Part shown: positions 1 to 10,212 of the stretch, piece by piece
Layout of the letters: each line of letters starts with the position of its first letter
Numbering within the stretch: the stretch's first letter is position 1
DNA from: Anthoceros angustus
Lineage: Eukaryota; Streptophyta; Anthocerotopsida; Anthocerotales; Anthocerotaceae
Length of the DNA stretch: 51,002 bases
Assembly: GCA_010909165.1 (NCBI GenBank)
Contig: VJWM01000340.1
Coordinates: 1 to 51,002 of the forward strand
Direction: 5' to 3'
The notes under the pieces: model-generated
What the model saw: the letters and a program-made list of their open reading frames with translations, nothing else
Told to the model about the DNA's origin: nothing
The model's database searches: none
Made by a program: the position numbers and the translations under genes

Positions 1-454
1 GGCATATCGTAAACCTTCCCCACCACCAGGTGGAATGGGTGATCAATGTGGCGCGACTGTGCATACTGGGTTGTTCGTTGTTTTTTCCGCTCCTGGCCTT
101 TTCAGCGCGAAAACAACCGGTTGAAATCTTTTGGGAAATTTGTTTTTCCTGCTCATCATTCCACTGTTTCATGCCCCACCAGCAGAAATACAATTTCCTG
201 CTGGCGATACCGATGGCCAGTTATCTGCTGTATTTTTCCTGCGCAGCTATTCGCGCAACGCGGGCTTTATGTACCAGTTCGTATTCTGGACTTTTGCCAT
301 TTCCATGCTGCTGGTATATTCACCGGTGTATGGTCCCGATATCATCTCGCGGTTCATGTTCCGTTTCACCCAGCACTACCGGCTGATGACTTTCCCCACC
401 TTGCTGCTGATCCCCATCGGTTTGTACTGCAACCCGCTTAAATTAAAGCCGTGA
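1..454 (+). CDS. Integral membrane protein, C-terminal part
   Basis: The gene enters from the left edge, so its start is not seen. After one frame slip near base 130-150 the reading is strongly hydrophobic: LFFLLIIPLF, then FVFWTFAISMLLVYSP, then LMTFPTLLLIPIGLY, ending CNPLKLKP. At least three membrane segments can be followed. The TGA stop at 452-454 overlaps the GTG start of meaB (GTGA), so the two are probably translationally coupled. I do not recognise the family. Confidence 0.5.
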
Positions 455-1323
455 CCATCCCTTCCATCGATATCGCCGGTATACAGCAGGGCAACCGCAG
501 GGCCATTGCACGCGGCATCAGCCTGCTTGAAAACCAGCCGGTAATCGCTGCTTTGCCCGGGGCATCCCGCCGCATTCCCATCATTGGCATCACCGGCCCT
601 CCCGGAGCAGGCAAAAGCACTTTGTCTGATCAATTGATCCAGTCGCTCGTCGACCAGCAGGCCAAAGTAGCCGTGCTTTGCGTAGACCCATCTTCTCCAT
701 TTCACGCCGGCGCATTGCTTGGCGACCGCCTGCGCATGAACCGCTGGTACCAGCATCCGGATGTGTATATCCGGTCATTGTCGTCGCGCGGTTCCGGGGA
801 TTACACGCCTGCCCGAAATCACCGCGTTACTGCAACTCGCACCATTCGATTATATCCTGGTCGAAACGGTTGGCATCGGGCAAAGCGAAGTGGCCATTGC
901 CACCCTCGCCGATGTGTGCCTCCTGGTGCTGGTTCCCGAGGCGGGTGATGATATCCAGGCCCTCAAATCGGGCATCATGGAAGTAGCCGATATCTTCGTG
1001 GTGAACAAAGCTGACCGGCCGGGAGCACCGGCTTTGAAGTCTGCCCTCGAAGGTGCCATCCGGTTGCATCCGGATATATCGCAGCCAAACGCACCGGTAA
1101 TGCTGGTATCAGCCCTGCAACAAACGGGTATTGCCGAACTGCTGAACGCCATTACCGTTCAACTGGCCGCACCTCGCCAAAAGACCCGCGCCTGCTCGCC
1201 GGCATCGCCTGGCAAATGATTGCGCAACGACGTCTTTATCCGCTGACGGTGGCACAATTGGCCGAAGACATCCGTACCGAACAGCAAACCGGTATGTTTT
1301 CACTCCTCCGGTATTCCCGGTAA
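451..1323 (+). CDS. meaB: MeaB/ArgK-family G3E GTPase, chaperone of methylmalonyl-CoA mutase
   Basis: This cytosolic P-loop GTPase family protects and reloads adenosylcobalamin-dependent methylmalonyl-CoA mutase. Visible signatures are a Walker A GITGPPGAGKSTL near residue 50, the VLCVDPSSPF strand, LLGDRLRMN, the switch/Walker B segment YILVETVGIGQSE, and the base-recognition motif VVNKAD. The C-terminal helix WQMIAQRRLYPLTVAQLAED is in place. About 290 residues is slightly short of the usual 310-330. GTG at 451 is the only start that keeps the N-terminal helix and it overlaps the upstream stop. Two slips occur, near 790 and near 1180. No mutase gene is in the window. Confidence 0.93.
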
Positions 1324-1331
1324 GCGATCCA

Positions 1332-3680
1332 TTATTCCACATCACAACCAATCGGCGCACCAGAGGCATATCGGTGCAGTGTCGGCGCGCTTTGTCGGTG
1401 CCGCCATGCTTTGCAAAACCAGCGCATAATGGGCAGACAATTGAGGATCGGTACTTGTTTTCTGCGCTTCTACCCAGGTTTTCAGTTTCTTGACTGTCGC
1501 CACGCCACTCGCCAGGGCGGTGGTATTGCATTGTTCGTCGACCGACCAATGCAGGAGATAGGTGAGCAGCACCTGTTCGGTCTGCAGCTGGATCAGTTTT
1601 TCCACGCCGGTTTTCCGCTTTGCTTTGAAACTGGCACTGATCAGTTTATCGGCCATCTCAGCAGTGGATAATCCGCCCTTTTCCGCCTGTGCATCCATGC
1701 GGCTCAGTCTCTCCGGGTGGAAGAGAAAGGAAATCAGCCGCGGCTTCTGCCGGCGACAAAACATCAAAGGGCAGACCTGTGTTTTGAACAGCTCCGGTAA
1801 AATCATACGCCCCTGGCCGTGGTGGAGCAGCGCTGCAATCTTGTCGGGAACCTGTAAATGCCGGATCGATGCATTGTATCACGGCATCGAGTGCTTTCAG
1901 CTGTTCCGCTTTGGGAACGATCACCGGTGCGGGTTGGCCATCGCCTTTTACCGCGTAGCCGACAGTCCACCGATGGTTTTGGTAACGGCTTCCAGCTGGT
2001 ACCGGTGATAAAAATAAACGGGCACCAGGGCGTCTTCCAAAAGGCCAGGGGTGCCGGGGCGGATACTGTTTTCGCCAAACTGCTGTAAGGCCACCTGCCT
2101 GATCTTCATCATCGATTGCAATTCCGGTAACGGCATCGCGGCCATTGTCCCACAAATGCGCCTGCGGGTGCACCGCTGGCAGCACGTGCGTCGCGGTCGG
2201 TAATGTAGTGCAGGCTGGCGCTGATGCCGTCGCGCAGGGTTTTGTCGAGCCAGGCGGCTTCGTCGGAACCGGCGGGCAGGTCATTGTATCCCCAGTTCAC
2301 CGCCAGTTTGTCCCATGCACCGATCTTGTCGTCGTATGCTTTGTCCAGGCTGATTTTCCATCTGCCGTGATGTTTGCCTGTGGCTGCGGATAATCCATTA
2401 CGCTGGCATTGCCGTAGGCGCTGGCGATATAATTGTGGGCAATGCCCAGGGTATGGCCCACTTCATGCGCCGCCAACTGTCGAAGGCGCGCCAGGGCCAT
2501 TTGCAGCATCGGATCATTTGCCGGAAGATCTTTCGCAAAGGGCGACAACAATCCCTGCGCAATCAGGTAGTCTTGCCTAACCCGCAATGATCCCAGGGTC
2601 ACATTGCCTTTGATGATTTCACCGGTGCGCGGATCGGTTACGGCCGCACCATAACTCCACCCGCGGGTGCTGCGATGTACCCAGTTGATCATATTGTACC
2701 GGATGTCCATCGGGTCGGCACTGTCAGGCAGTATTTCCACGCGGAAGGCATCTTTGTAACCGGCTGCGGTAAAAGCCTGGTTCCACCAGCGGGCGCCATC
2801 CAGCAGTGCAGAGCGGATGGGTTCAGGCGTGCCATTGTCGAGATAGTATACGATTGGTTTAACGGGTTCGCTCATCGCGGCCGAAGGATCTTTTTCTGCA
2901 GGCGGTGTCGGGAGATGTAAAACTTTTCGATGGAGACGACACGGGTGTACTGTAGTCGAAAAATGAAATGCCGAAATAACCGACCTCGGGTCCATCACCC
3001 GCAACTTGTATTGGTTGTCTTGCAACTGTACGAAAGAATGGTGCATGCGCAGGGTGATGGCATCGGCCGATGCTGCGGTGGATGCCACGTACCCACCCCT
3101 CGTTATTGACGGGGTAATGGTAACTTCCATTTCGGTATTCTGCGGAAAGTTTTGGTATTGGAAAATAAAGCGCCGAGCGGGTTTTGTCGAGCGCAAATTG
3201 CCCTGCTTCATCCCCCTGATGCGATTGGCGGCTTTGATGGCATCGCGCAGCAAAAGTCAGTGAGGTCAACCCGAAACGGTTACCTGTAGCCGCTTCTGCA
3301 GTGAACCCCACACAATACCGACGAGGCAAAAGGTTGTTCCACCGCCCTTTTTCGGCAGCGCTGCCGCTGGCGCGATAGCTGTATGTTCGGCTGTATCAAA
3401 AATTTTCCGGCCGGTTCGCTGGAATTTCACCACAAACTCTCCGTTGAGCTGTCCCCGGTCGAGCCGATATCATTCGATCCCAATCCGCCAGGAAGGCGTA
3501 CAGGAATTCCTGGTCGAAACTGCCGATTTCCATCCAGATTTTGCCTTGCTGGTCGTCGCGGTACAGCGGAAAATAACCTTCCAGGCGGGTCAGGCCTTTG
3601 GTCTTTTCTTCAATTCCGGGCAGGTTTTGGGCAAAAGGCATAGGTGCCAGGAGCAGCAACCAGGAAAAAATGAGACGCAT
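1332..3680 (-). CDS. Secreted zinc-dependent metalloprotease (DUF5117/DUF4953 type)
   Basis: The N-terminus MRLIFSWLLLLAPMPFAQ is a signal peptide. The mature part begins with the family opening (GIEEKTKGLTRLEGYFPLY, then GKIWMEIG). The catalytic motif AAHEVGHTLGIAHNY lies near 2440-2490 and has the HExxHxxGxxH pattern of metzincins; ASVMDYPQP follows, which fits a Met-turn. The protein can be followed through about five slips to PIGCDVE and a TAA at 1332-1334, giving about 780 residues, close to the family's 800-850. Substrate is unknown; location is probably periplasm or cell surface. It converges on meaB, with stops about 8 bp apart. Confidence 0.85.
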
Positions 3681-3708
3681 GTAAGGGGTTGTAGCGGAAG
3701 ATACAACT

Positions 3709-3923
3709 CTAGCGCATATCCTTGTTCGCGCGGTACCAGCGGAAACCGATAATTCCGAGGATGGCCAGTGGTGCGCCGGCGAGGTACATGATGCCGCTGT
3801 TGAGGGCTTTGGCTGGTTTCTCACCCAGTTGCTGGGCTGTTTTGGTACAGATGGAACATTGTGCCACCACACCGGTACTTGCACCCAGTGCCAGCACCAC
3901 TGCCAAAGTTTCAACTGCTTCAT
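3709..3923 (-). CDS. Small membrane protein with CxxC motif
   Basis: About 70 residues. The start is MKQLK, and a one-base slip leads into LAVVLALGASTGVVAQCSIC, a signal peptide or first membrane helix followed by a CxxC pair. Then comes KTAQQLGEKPAKALNSG and a second helix MYLAGAPLAILGIIGFRWY with a basic tail. Both cysteines follow the predicted cleavage site, so they would lie outside the inner membrane. I recall similar small proteins as conserved in Chitinophagaceae; their function is unknown to me. It lies 28 bp upstream of the metalloprotease on the same strand and may be co-transcribed. Confidence 0.6.
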
Positions 3924-3981
3924 GGCACAAATTTAGCCATAGAAAGAAAATTCCGGTTCAAAAAACGGAGGAATTTTGATT

Positions 3982-4109
3982 CACAGTTAGGTAGAATAAG
4001 CGCAAATGGTTTTAAAACTGGATATGGATGCGGTACCTGATTCATCAATGCTGTTATAACGGCATTGAAAATCCATTGTCGACAGTTGCGTTTATTCTAC
4101 CTAATCCTA
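3982..4109 (-). mobile_element. MITE-like internally deleted derivative of the IS1595 element
   Basis: About 128 bp. Read on the minus strand it begins with the 15-bp IS1595 terminal repeat TAGGATTAGGTAGAA (4095-4109). It then jumps directly to the last ~105 bp of the IS1595 copy at 12283-13265 (from taaacgcaactgtcgac onward), with only scattered mismatches, and ends in a second repeat. The inner 10 bp of that repeat (3987-3996) match, but the outer five bases differ. It carries both ends and no transposase. No 8-bp duplication is seen: flanks are ttttgatt and aaaattaa. Confidence 0.8.
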
Positions 4110-4376
4110 AAAATTAAAACACTCCACAACTTTGTCTGAAATGAAAGATATGGCGGATTTTAATAGCCTCCCCCAAGACCAAAACCTGCAACGGTGTCTG
4201 CGAATGGCCTTTGCGTCGTCCGTTTCGCTGGGTGTATGGTGGACCAAAGGGATGATGTGATGAAGTGTTTCGCATAGAAAGCATTTGTTCAGTTGCTGGC
4301 ACTTCCTGGTAAGGCCGAAAAGTTGTACTTTATTTATGCTATAGCTGTTATTGGTGAATCCTTCCTGTCATACACT
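4110..4376. other. Region without a recognisable gene
   Basis: Short open frames occur on both strands, but none gives a protein I recognise and none has a convincing start. It sits between a mobile-element derivative and a collapsed regulator gene, so it is probably worn sequence. Confidence 0.4.
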
Positions 4377-4640
4377 CCACGCGAACCGCTTCGTCGCTTT
4401 GTAAACGGCATGGTTTACATTGAAGGAACAAATGCAGGGTATCATTCGTTTTGATCAGCACCTTGCAGCCATCGCAAAACAGGCGGACAAACCACTCTCC
4501 CAGATCCATGCGTTTTATGACCAGTCGCATTTCATTAACGACTTCAGGCGCAGACAGGCATGACCCCAAAAATTACAAAGCATTCTGCCTCCGCTTTCCG
4601 GCGACCCGGCATAATCCCAATTTCATTCCGCTTACGAAGG
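4377..4640 (+). pseudogene. AraC-family transcription regulator with a large internal deletion
   Basis: The first part, YTPREPLRRFVNGMVYIEGTNAG, resembles the opening of the cupin-like sensor domain of short AraC regulators. Right after it, in another frame, comes the end of the AraC DNA-binding domain: LSQIHAFYDQSHFINDFR, then GMTPKNYKAF. Family members have about 250-280 residues; here under 90 remain, so roughly 180 residues between sensor start and second helix-turn-helix are missing. The loss may be biological or an assembly collapse. It would have regulated the VOC gene or unrelated genes; nothing here decides. Confidence 0.6.
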
Positions 4641-4710
4641 AAACATTTTACAATTCTGTACGGATAATGGCCTCTAGATTTGTGGGTAACAAATAGCCAA
4701 ATTTACACCG

Positions 4711-5074
4711 ATGAAACACGCAATCAGTTGGTTCGAAATCCTGCTGCTGACTTTGAAAGAGCGAAGTCCTTTTATGAAGCCGTCCTTGACACGAAGTGAT
4801 CATGCCCTTCCCGAGATGAAGTATGCTATTTTTCCGGCTGACATGCAGCAAGGAGAGATTACTGGTGACTAGTGGAAGAGAAGGGATACGTTCCTTCGCA
4901 GGATGGTGTGCTGATCTACCTTAATGGTGGGGATGACCTGGAAGATCCATTGTCGCGTGTAGCGACTGGGAGGCAAAGTACTTCGTACCAAGACTTCCCT
5001 TGGGGCGAACGGCTTCATGGCGCAGTTTCTCGATACAGAAGGAAATAAACTGGCTTTTCATTCTCATGAAATGA
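4711..5074 (+). CDS. VOC-family (glyoxalase/bleomycin-resistance fold) protein
   Basis: The start MKHAISWFEIPAADFERAKSF is the usual first beta-alpha unit of this fold. After slips the reading continues MKYAIFPADMQQGEITG, then GVLIYLNGGDDLEDPLSRV, and ends FLDTEGNKLAFHSHE. About 120 residues, the normal length of a single-domain pair of beta-alpha-beta-beta-beta modules. Such proteins are metal-dependent enzymes or ligand binders; substrate cannot be told. The exact stop is blurred by a slip near 5070. Confidence 0.8.
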
Positions 5075-5160
5075 TCAACGGATCGTTCTGTTTCCATTCA
5101 ACATCATCACTGGAAATGAATAAACTCACGCGGTCATCATCCGATCGGGTTAATGCAAAG

Positions 5161-6635
5161 ATGACAAGGCGAACAGCAACTGGTCTGATCGGCGCCCGGC
5201 ATTCTTTCGTTCTACCTCCCATTATCCTGCACGAATAAACTTGCTCCATTAACCGAAGAAGTCAACGCTGCACATTCCGCACATTGGCCGAGGCTGGCAA
5301 CTGGATCAGGTCCAAGCGAATAACTGCTGAAGCACTAACCCGTCTGCTCCTCGAAAGAATCCAGCAGCCTTGACGGACATCTGAACAGTTATATCACCGT
5401 GATGCATGAGTCGGCTATACGTCAGGCAAAGCAGCTGGACAAAGAATTAAAGGCCGGTATTTATCGTGGGCCGCTTCACGGTATTCCCATCGGCGTAAAA
5501 GATCTGTTGCTTACCACCAATGCGCCCACTACGATGGGGCATGCATTTAATGCTGATTATATTGCCTCCTTATGATGCCACGGTAATAACGAAGCTGAGC
5601 GCGCATGGAGCAGTTATTCTGGGAAAGCTTAACCTGACCGAGGGAGCGCTTTATAGCAATGCTTATAACATTCCGAAAAACCCCTGGGTGAAGATTTGTG
5701 GACAGGTGTTTCATCAAGTGGCCCCGGAGTAGCCACCGCTGCGGGCTCTGCTTTGCATCGCTCGGCTCTGATACAGGGGCTCTATACGGCTGCCCTCATC
5801 CGCTAATGGAATTGTCGGGCTAAAGACTACCTATCGATTGGTAAGCAGGTATGGCGCACTGCCCTGGCTGCAACATTTGATTCCATTGGGCCAATGGCCC
5901 GCTCGGTGGAAGATGTGGCGATTGTGCTGGAGGCGATAGCGGGTTACGATGCCAAAGACAGCAGCTCTGTTCATGCTGAACCGGTCTCCATTCTGCCATC
6001 GCTTGCAGCAGGCGTGAAGGGAATGCGCATAGGTGTTGACTGGAACTATATAAAGAACAGCGATGCAGCATTGGTTTCCGCCATTGAGGCTGCCGTCAGT
6101 CAGTTCAAAGAACTTGGTGCTACGATAGTGGACTTTAACATGCCGGATGTTCCTGATGTATGGAATGTGATCACCAGTTTTGAGGCAGCAGCGGCAAACA
6201 GAAAAGTATTTTAGCGCACAAAGAAGAATACGGAAACTTCTTTAGAGATTTCATTTCTTTTGGCACTTCAGTAACGGAGCAGCAGTATCAGCAGTCGCTT
6301 CAACGCAAAGAAGCGTTTCAACAGCAATTTCGCGATGCATTATCATCGGTTGATGCACTGATAGCACCGCTGGGGCATGGCCAAAGGAAAAACCGACCAA
6401 GGCTGGCGAGGTCATTTCATGGAGAATAACATGATCAAATTCAGCAACGACATTGATTCGCATTATTGCCTTCCGGCTAATCTTGCCGGAATTCCATCCC
6501 TGACCTTGCCGGTAAGGCGGAAAACGGATTTCCTCCCCAATTGATGATGGGCAGTGCATTTCAGAAGTCACTTTATGCCGGATCGGCTATGCGTTTGAAC
6601 AGTACTGCGTGGCATTTGCAGCACCCAAGCTGTAA
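5161..6635 (+). CDS. Amidase-signature-family hydrolase, predicted lipoprotein
   Basis: The three catalytic parts of the Ser-cisSer-Lys family are visible: the lysine in [13 protein letters not shown], a cis-Ser region [12 protein letters not shown], and the nucleophile region LGSDTG followed (across a slip) by SIRL. Further family blocks are [36 protein letters not shown], and [13 protein letters not shown] near the C-terminus. It ends [16 protein letters not shown]. About 490 residues, a normal length. The N-terminus carries [12 protein letters not shown], a lipobox-like segment, so it is probably membrane-anchored and acts outside the cytoplasm, unlike GatA. Substrate is unknown. Confidence 0.88.
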
Positions 6636-6699
6636 ATAGTTTCAACATAATTGAGACCCATTCGTGTGTGAATTTCCCACTCTCCGGCAACAGCTTATA

Positions 6700-7043
6700 G
6701 AGTTTCAAAACTCTCCCGGAAGCCAAATTTTGCCGCCCTGAAGAACCAGGAAGCTGGTATGCTATTCAAGGACATCGTTCGTGAAATGCGTGTTAGCGAA
6801 GCCATATTTTATAATTGGACGTCGAAGTTTGGTGGCATGTACGCCAGCGATGTCAAACGTATAAAGGAGCTGGCGATTGAAGTGGACAATGAGCCGGCGT
6901 TTATCGGCAAATTATTTTCCGACTGGTGCAGCTGGCAATCCATAGTCATCAAATGCAGGAAGGCCGATGAAAACGGCTACTTAGCGGCTGAACAGTACCT
7001 TCCGGAAGATGTATTGGATGCATACCTGTTTGATTCACTGTAG
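6700..7043 (+). pseudogene. IS3-family orfA remnant fused to an unrelated C-terminus
   Basis: Residues FAALKNQEAGMLFKDIVREM, then VSEAIFYNWTSKFGGM, are the helix-turn-helix of an IS3 OrfA. The usual leucine-zipper stretch after RIKEL is mostly gone, and the reading goes into AIEVDNE, which matches the far end of OrfA. From there it stays open for another 50 residues (PAFIGKLFSDWCSWQ...YLPEDVLDAYLFDSL) that I do not recognise. No orfB follows and terminal repeats are not seen. It is most likely a dead IS fragment joined to older coding sequence. Confidence 0.6.
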
Positions 7044-7128
7044 GAAGTGAGCAAAACAAACTTGACAGCTATCAGAAGGTTTATTTTGTACAAGAAGTCA
7101 TAAATTGTCCCTACATCATAGAGAACAA

Positions 7129-7553
7129 ATGCAACAGAGAGAATTTACCATTGAGTTTAAATCCGCCAGACCTGCCTACATAGAACTGCAGTCATTTATC
7201 GAACAGGAAACTGGTGAACCTGTTGCAGGTTTATTCACCAAAATCGAGGGAGACCTGGCATGTTATGGAGACGACAACGTGGAATTATATGGTCACATAT
7301 TGTATTGTTGATCTTCCTGTCAGTTCCCTTCACCTTATTGGTATGGAGCATTTGGGTGCTATCGCTCGGCAATTAGATGAAAGAAAAAGTCGCTATTTCA
7401 TTCGCTAGACCACACCAGGCTAGACCTGACATTTAGCGATATGTTGACTTGGTATTTGGCAGGCGACTACCGCCTGTGGGAAAATAGTCGTTTCGTCTTA
7501 TCTTATCCTATTGATCGCATTGCATCTGCACGCATCGAAAACATCTTTCCTTA
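7129..7553 (+). CDS. Hypothetical protein
   Basis: Starting at ATG 7129, the reading MQQREFTIEFKSARPAYIEL is followed through slips near 7300 and 7406 to MLTWYLAGDYRLWENSRF and the end ARIENIFP with TAA at 7551-7553. About 140 residues, soluble, no signal peptide, mixed alpha/beta composition. It lies 7 bp before the DUF4184 gene on the same strand, so the two may be co-transcribed. I do not recognise the family. Confidence 0.5.
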
Positions 7554-7560
7554 AAGAAAC

Positions 7561-8301
7561 ATGCCATTTACCTTTTGCCATCCAGCCATTATTCTACCAC
7601 TCAACAAACTCGGAGAAAAGCGGATTTCTTTGACCGGACTTGTCATCGGAAGCATAGTCCCCGATTTTGAGTATTTCATTAGAATGAACGTGTACAGTAA
7701 GTATAGCCATACCCTTCCCGGTGTTTTTATTTTGATCTGCCGCTGGCATTGTTGTTGACCTTCATTTTCACTATTCGCTGCGAACAAAGCTGATGGACAA
7801 CCTCCCACAGATGATACGATCCAGGTGGGTGAATTGCCGGGATTTCAAGTGGGTTTCTATGTAAAACATCACTGGATAGTGGTTATATATTCAATATTGT
7901 TGGGTGTTTTCTCTCACCTGCTCTGGGACAGCTTCACGCACAGGGATGGATATTTTGTCAATATCCGGTCCCTTCAGGGAAAATATTTTTCTATTTGGCC
8001 ATCCTTCCAGGGTACAAGATCGCGCAGCACCTAAGCAGCTTCGCCGGTTTTATCATTATTGGGGAGCCGTGTGTCAATGCCCGCCGAAAAGTATCTAAAC
8101 GGCAGGGCAAGTGGCGGTTTGGTTCCAAATTTTCTTATGCGCCGGTTCGATCGTATTCTTCAGGATGGTGGCTGGGGACGATGGAGTTTGGGCAATTTAA
8201 CAGTCAGTGCCATCGCAGCAATATTGCTTTCCATGGTAATCATTCCGTCAATACCTTTCGTGCATGAAAACAGCGTTATCCGGGATCAGGAACAACATTA
8301 A
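7561..8301 (+). CDS. DUF4184-family membrane protein
   Basis: The N-terminus MPFTFCHPAIILPL followed by LTGLVIGSIVPDFEYFIRM is the hallmark of DUF4184, an uncharacterised multi-pass inner-membrane family. Later parts are HHWIVVIYSILLGVFSHLLW and DSFTHRDGYFV, with conserved His/Asp that suggest metal binding. After slips, FAGFIIIG and the last helix AIAAILLSMVIIPSIPFV follow. It ends NSVIRDQEQH. About 245 residues. Function is unknown; the His/Asp pattern resembles membrane-bound metal-dependent hydrolases, which is inference. Confidence 0.85.
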
Positions 8302-8519
8302 GGTTGGGAAGAAATATCAACCCGATATTACCCCAAATCCTGCCCTGCGTTGACCCGAGGCGCAGTGCCTTGTGGTTGAGCTCCATCGATTTCTCCATGT
8401 CGCCGTTTTTACGCTTTGGCCGCCAGGTCGGCCAACATCTTTGCCTTGTCCCTTCCGGCGGCGGCGGCAAAACTTCTTCCACGATCGCCACTACCTCCAC
8501 CTTAACATGCACAGCATCC
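8302..8519. other. Region without a clear gene
   Basis: A minus-strand frame contains GDMEKSMELNHKALRLGST, loosely like a tetratricopeptide helix pair, but it has no start, no second repeat and stops within 80 residues. On the plus strand nothing connects to the efflux protein that becomes readable from 8520. I assign no gene. Confidence 0.3.
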
Positions 8520-8985
8520 AACGCAATCCCGCATTGAATATCACGGACAGTGCCGGTTTGAAACCTTCACGGTCAGAAATTGGTTCAATATTCCCGGATC
8601 GTTTTCGGACTGGCTGCAGGTTCGCTGACCCAGCCGCTGTTCAATCGCCGCAATGTGCGCACGAATTATAAAGTAGCGAAACTGGAAGAGAATCATCTGT
8701 AGTGGGTTTCCGGTAATCTGTTTTGCGCGCCGTGGGTGAAGTGAGCAACGCACTGGCGAGCAATGTCAAACTGGGAGCGCGAGAAATTGCAAACTCTGAC
8801 GGCAGATCTGATCGTTGCGGAAACCAATGCGCGACAATTGTTCAAGAGCGATATGGTCACCTATCGGAAGTACTGGTAACGCAGACCAGAACGCTCGATG
8901 CGAATTCGAATCTCCCAGTATACAACGCTCGCGGTTAACCGCCAGAGTGGGATTGAATTGCGTGCTGGACGGTTGTTGGCAATAA
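8520..8985 (+). pseudogene. TolC-like outer-membrane efflux protein, C-terminal third only
   Basis: The readable part starts with PALNITDSAGL, then across slips NWFNIPGS, AAGSLTQPLFNRRNVRTNYKV, FRQSVLRAVGEVSNAL and YLEVLVTQTRTLDANSNL, ending RLTARVGLN with TAA at 8983-8985. These are the second beta-strand pair and following coiled coil of the outer-membrane factor family, which forms the exit duct of RND or ABC tripartite pumps. About 155 residues remain of a usual 450-480. The N-terminal two thirds are not found upstream, and no pump or adaptor gene is nearby. Confidence 0.75.
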
Positions 8986-9019
8986 ACTCGATTGATCGGC
9001 GATGCCCAAAAGATCATGT

Positions 9020-9781
9020 TCAAACCATGCTGCCTGTCGTTTTTGTCGTAGACATTGACCAAACAGCCATCGGGCAACGCACGTTGGAATTGACATACAG
9101 CCAGTTACGCGCGGAAAAGGGTATAAACCTGGCATCGGCCGGATCAGTTTTCTTTGCTGGTAAATAATTTTCCACCAGCGCAGCACCATTCGATACCAGC
9201 GCATAGGCTGGTACATTTTCTTGACCACGGTTCCCGACGACACCACCGCACTTCTGCCGATCTTCACTTTCGGCAGTACGATGCTTCCTGTACCTACAAA
9301 GCAGCCTTCTTCAAGCACAACTTCGCCCGTAAGAATCACTGCCGGAGCAACCTCACAGTTGGAATGGATGATTACAGCCATGGCCAATCTTGGCGGTTTT
9401 ATTCAACAACGTACACTTTCCCAACTGAACACCCGGTTCAATGATGACATGACTCAGGATGGTTACACCGACAGCAAGCTCCACATCGTATTCGCTGATT
9501 TCGGCGCGTGGGCTAACGAAACTGATCAGCTTTCCGCCCAGGGTCTCAAATCTTTCCGCCAGCTCCATCCTTGCCTTGGATCCGCCGACAGCCAACACAA
9601 AGTCCGCCCTACCTTCTCAAAATATTCCCGCACTTCCTCATCCGAAGAAAGAACCGGGAAACGTTTTCGATAAACGCATACTTCGTTTGGATTCACTCCA
9701 GAACGCAACATCCTTGCAGGTTCATGAATACAATGTCTGAGAACATCTGGGCAGCAAGGCCGCCGGCATGATCACTAACAT
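9020..9781 (-). CDS. NeuD-like sugar O-/N-acyltransferase (left-handed beta-helix)
   Basis: After a Rossmann-like start containing AGGLAAQMFSDI, the reading gives FVLAVGGSKARMELAERFE, LISFVSPRAEISEYDVELAVG, then hexapeptide repeats VTILSHVIIEPGVQLGKC, TAKIGHGC, IHSNCEVAPAVILTGEVVL and GCFVGTGSIVLPKVKIGRSA. This is the layout of sialic-acid/bacillosamine-type acyltransferases: N-terminal sugar-nucleotide domain, C-terminal acetyl-CoA-binding trimeric helix. A family member is about 215 residues; here the frame runs on to about 250, so the C-terminal 30 residues (after PAKKTDPADARFIPF) may be off-frame or belong to another gene. It belongs to the glycan locus. Confidence 0.8.
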
Positions 9782-9847
9782 GAATGTTTATTAGACGCCA
9801 AAATTGTGTATTTTATATACATAACACAATGTGCCATTATGTTATGA

Positions 9848-10212
9848 TTATCTGTTGCGATCAGTTTTTCTTAAAGAAACGATGCACGCCGGATTTTCCG
9901 GAAACCACCGCATTATCGGGCAAATTCCGCAACACCACCGAACATCCTGATACTGTGACGCCGTTTCCAACAGTAACACCAGGAAGCAAAATAGATTCGA
10001 TGTAATAGTACACAACGGCCTATTTCGCAGTAAAGTTAATACTGCAATCGTGGCCGATTGTTTACGGTTGAGCAAACAACCTTTTCCGATGAACACTGCC
10101 GCCGATTACGAGTTCATATTGATTACTTTCGATGGAGAAGTGAGCCCATACGGCATCATCAACACGGTAGATCAGCAGGAAATCGAGCTTTCCGTTCCAC
10201 TCCGAAAATCAT
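9848..10212 (-). CDS. Hexapeptide-repeat acetyltransferase
   Basis: The reading shows GGSVFIGKGCLLNRKQSATI, then GHDCSINFTA, then GVTVGNGVTVSGCSVVLRNL, then PDNAVVSGNPACIVSLRK, the typical closing coil and NPA segment of serine/maltose-type O-acetyltransferases. About 122 residues, shorter than the usual 180-210, so the N-terminal part is missing or another start lies inside the upstream gene. The proposed ATG (complement 10210-10212) overlaps the stop of the GT2 gene (ATGA), indicating coupling. Likely role: acetylating a sugar of the surface glycan. Confidence 0.7.

Noticed and set aside
1333-3700. Several plus-strand ORFs of 70-150 codons opposite the metalloprotease
   Set aside because: They are out-of-frame shadows of the minus-strand gene, rich in Cys/Arg/Gly and without start signals or known motifs.
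4730-4760. GGTTCGAAATCC, resembling a tRNA T-arm
   Set aside because: No acceptor stem or anticodon arm can be folded around it, and it lies within the VOC gene where it encodes WFEIP.
8276-8521. Tetratricopeptide-like protein on the minus strand
   Set aside because: Only one weak repeat-like stretch, no start, and no supporting frame upstream.
9020-9110. Start of a sugar aminotransferase (IPFSR-like) after the NeuD-like gene
   Set aside because: Only a five-residue similarity; no PLP-enzyme motif follows in any frame.
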